Shown: one piece after another, positions 63,527 to 64,000 of the stretch
How positions within the stretch are numbered: position 1 is the first letter of the stretch
Layout: each line of letters opens with the position of its first letter
Source of the DNA: Eremothecium cymbalariae DBVPG#7215
Taxonomy: Eukaryota; Ascomycota; Saccharomycetes; Saccharomycetales; Saccharomycetaceae
Direction of reading: 5' to 3'
NCBI RefSeq assembly: GCF_000235365.1
Contig: NC_016452.1
Coordinates: 341,001 to 405,000, forward strand
Length of the DNA stretch: 64,000 bases
Translations under genes and position numbers: made by a program
The notes under the pieces: model-generated
What the model was told of the DNA's origin: nothing
The model's database searches: none
Seen by the model: the letters and a program-made list of their open reading frames with translations, nothing else

Positions 63527-64000
63527 TATCTGGTTGATCCTGCCAGTAGTCATATGCTTGTCTCAAAGATTAAGCCATGCATGTCTAAGTATAAGCAATT
63601 TATACAGTGAAACTGCGAATGGCTCATTAAATCAGTTATCGTTTATTTGATAGTTCCTTTACTACATGGATATCTGTGGTAATTCTAGAGCTAATACATG
63701 CTTAAAATCTCGACCTTCTGGAAGAGATGTATTTATTAGATAAAAAATCAATGTCTTCGGACTCTTTGATGATTCATAATAACTTTTCGAATCGCATGGC
63801 CTTGCGCTGGCGATGGTTCATTCAAATTTCTGCCCTATCAACTTTCGATGGTAGGATAGTGGCCTACCATGGTTTCAACGGGTAACGGGGAATAAGGGTT
63901 CGATTCCGGAGAGGGAGCCTGAGAAACGGCTACCACATCCAAGGAAGGCAGCAGGCGCGCAAATTACCCAATCCTAATTCAGGGAGGTAGTGACAATAAA
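63527..64000 (+). rRNA. RDN18: 18S ribosomal RNA, 5' part
   Basis: Starts TATCTGGTTGATCCTGCCAG, the canonical eukaryotic small-subunit 5' end, and continues nearly identical to S. cerevisiae 18S for 474 bases to the window edge. Small differences, such as TACATGGATATCTGTGG and CGACCTTCTGG, are in variable positions and could help identify the genus. This is the first unit of the rDNA array or a lone unit; what follows is outside the window. Confidence 0.99.

Noticed and set aside
62572..63566. Several 60-107 codon frames around the rDNA promoter, spacer and 18S
   Set aside because: They overlap the Pol I promoter, the 5' ETS or the rRNA itself on either strand, so they are chance frames in non-coding RNA.

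Overview
This window is nuclear DNA from a budding yeast of the family Saccharomycetaceae, from a lineage that did not undergo the whole-genome duplication. The evidence is about 37 compact, mostly intronless genes on both strands. Their products match Saccharomyces cerevisiae proteins almost one for one. Their order interleaves two S. cerevisiae regions, chromosome IV YDR174-YDR201 and chromosome XII YLR163-168 plus YLR239-246. Three S. cerevisiae duplicate pairs (VPS64/FAR10, UPS2/UPS3, SDH4/SHH4) appear here as one gene each. The moderately AT-rich composition would fit Eremothecium, Kluyveromyces or a relative, but the genus cannot be fixed by reading. Gene names rest on remembered S. cerevisiae proteins and gene order; no database was searched.

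Layout. 0.1-11.6 kb: SPC19, VPS64, LIP2, RKM2, CBS2, CAB5, REF2, MSS116. 11.9-21.1 kb: VPS34, CSC1, ARV1, NUP42, GPN3. 21.2-30.8 kb: HST4, RVB1, SLY1 (with an unannotated 5' intron), CCT6, MAP1 (one apparent single-base frameshift), CDD1. 31.6-39.4 kb: SND1, ERF2, UPS2, ATC1, RPS31. 39.7-53.8 kb: PLP1, SEC10, CDC1, SAS4, SCC2, PUS5, NVJ3, CSN9. 54.0-61.6 kb: SDH4, MAS1, NGG1 (one apparent single-base frameshift), RSM24, HMO1 (with an intron). 61.6-64 kb: a gene-poor boundary, then the RNA polymerase I promoter, the 5' external transcribed spacer and the first 474 bases of 18S rRNA.

Most genes are housekeeping genes: mitochondrial function (CBS2, MSS116, PUS5, SDH4, MAS1, RSM24, LIP2, UPS2), vesicle traffic (VPS34, SLY1, SEC10, ERF2), chromatin and transcription (HST4, RVB1, SAS4, NGG1, REF2, HMO1), chromosome segregation (SPC19, SCC2), and translation or folding (RPS31, RKM2, MAP1, CCT6). 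They are not operons.

The most interesting part is the right end. The rDNA array begins next to HMO1, whose product coats rDNA, and close to MAS1. In S. cerevisiae the array also lies on the MAS1 side of chromosome XII in the same orientation, so this looks like the ancestral rDNA locus before duplication separated HMO1 from it. Between HMO1 and the rDNA promoter is a very AT-rich stretch that encodes the C-terminal end of a LAGLIDADG homing endonuclease, the mark of an inserted mitochondrial DNA fragment. Two spliceosomal introns (SLY1, HMO1), two single-base frameshifts in conserved genes (MAP1, NGG1), a CCCH zinc finger on NUP42 and a 49-residue candidate gene beside HMO1 are further items to check.
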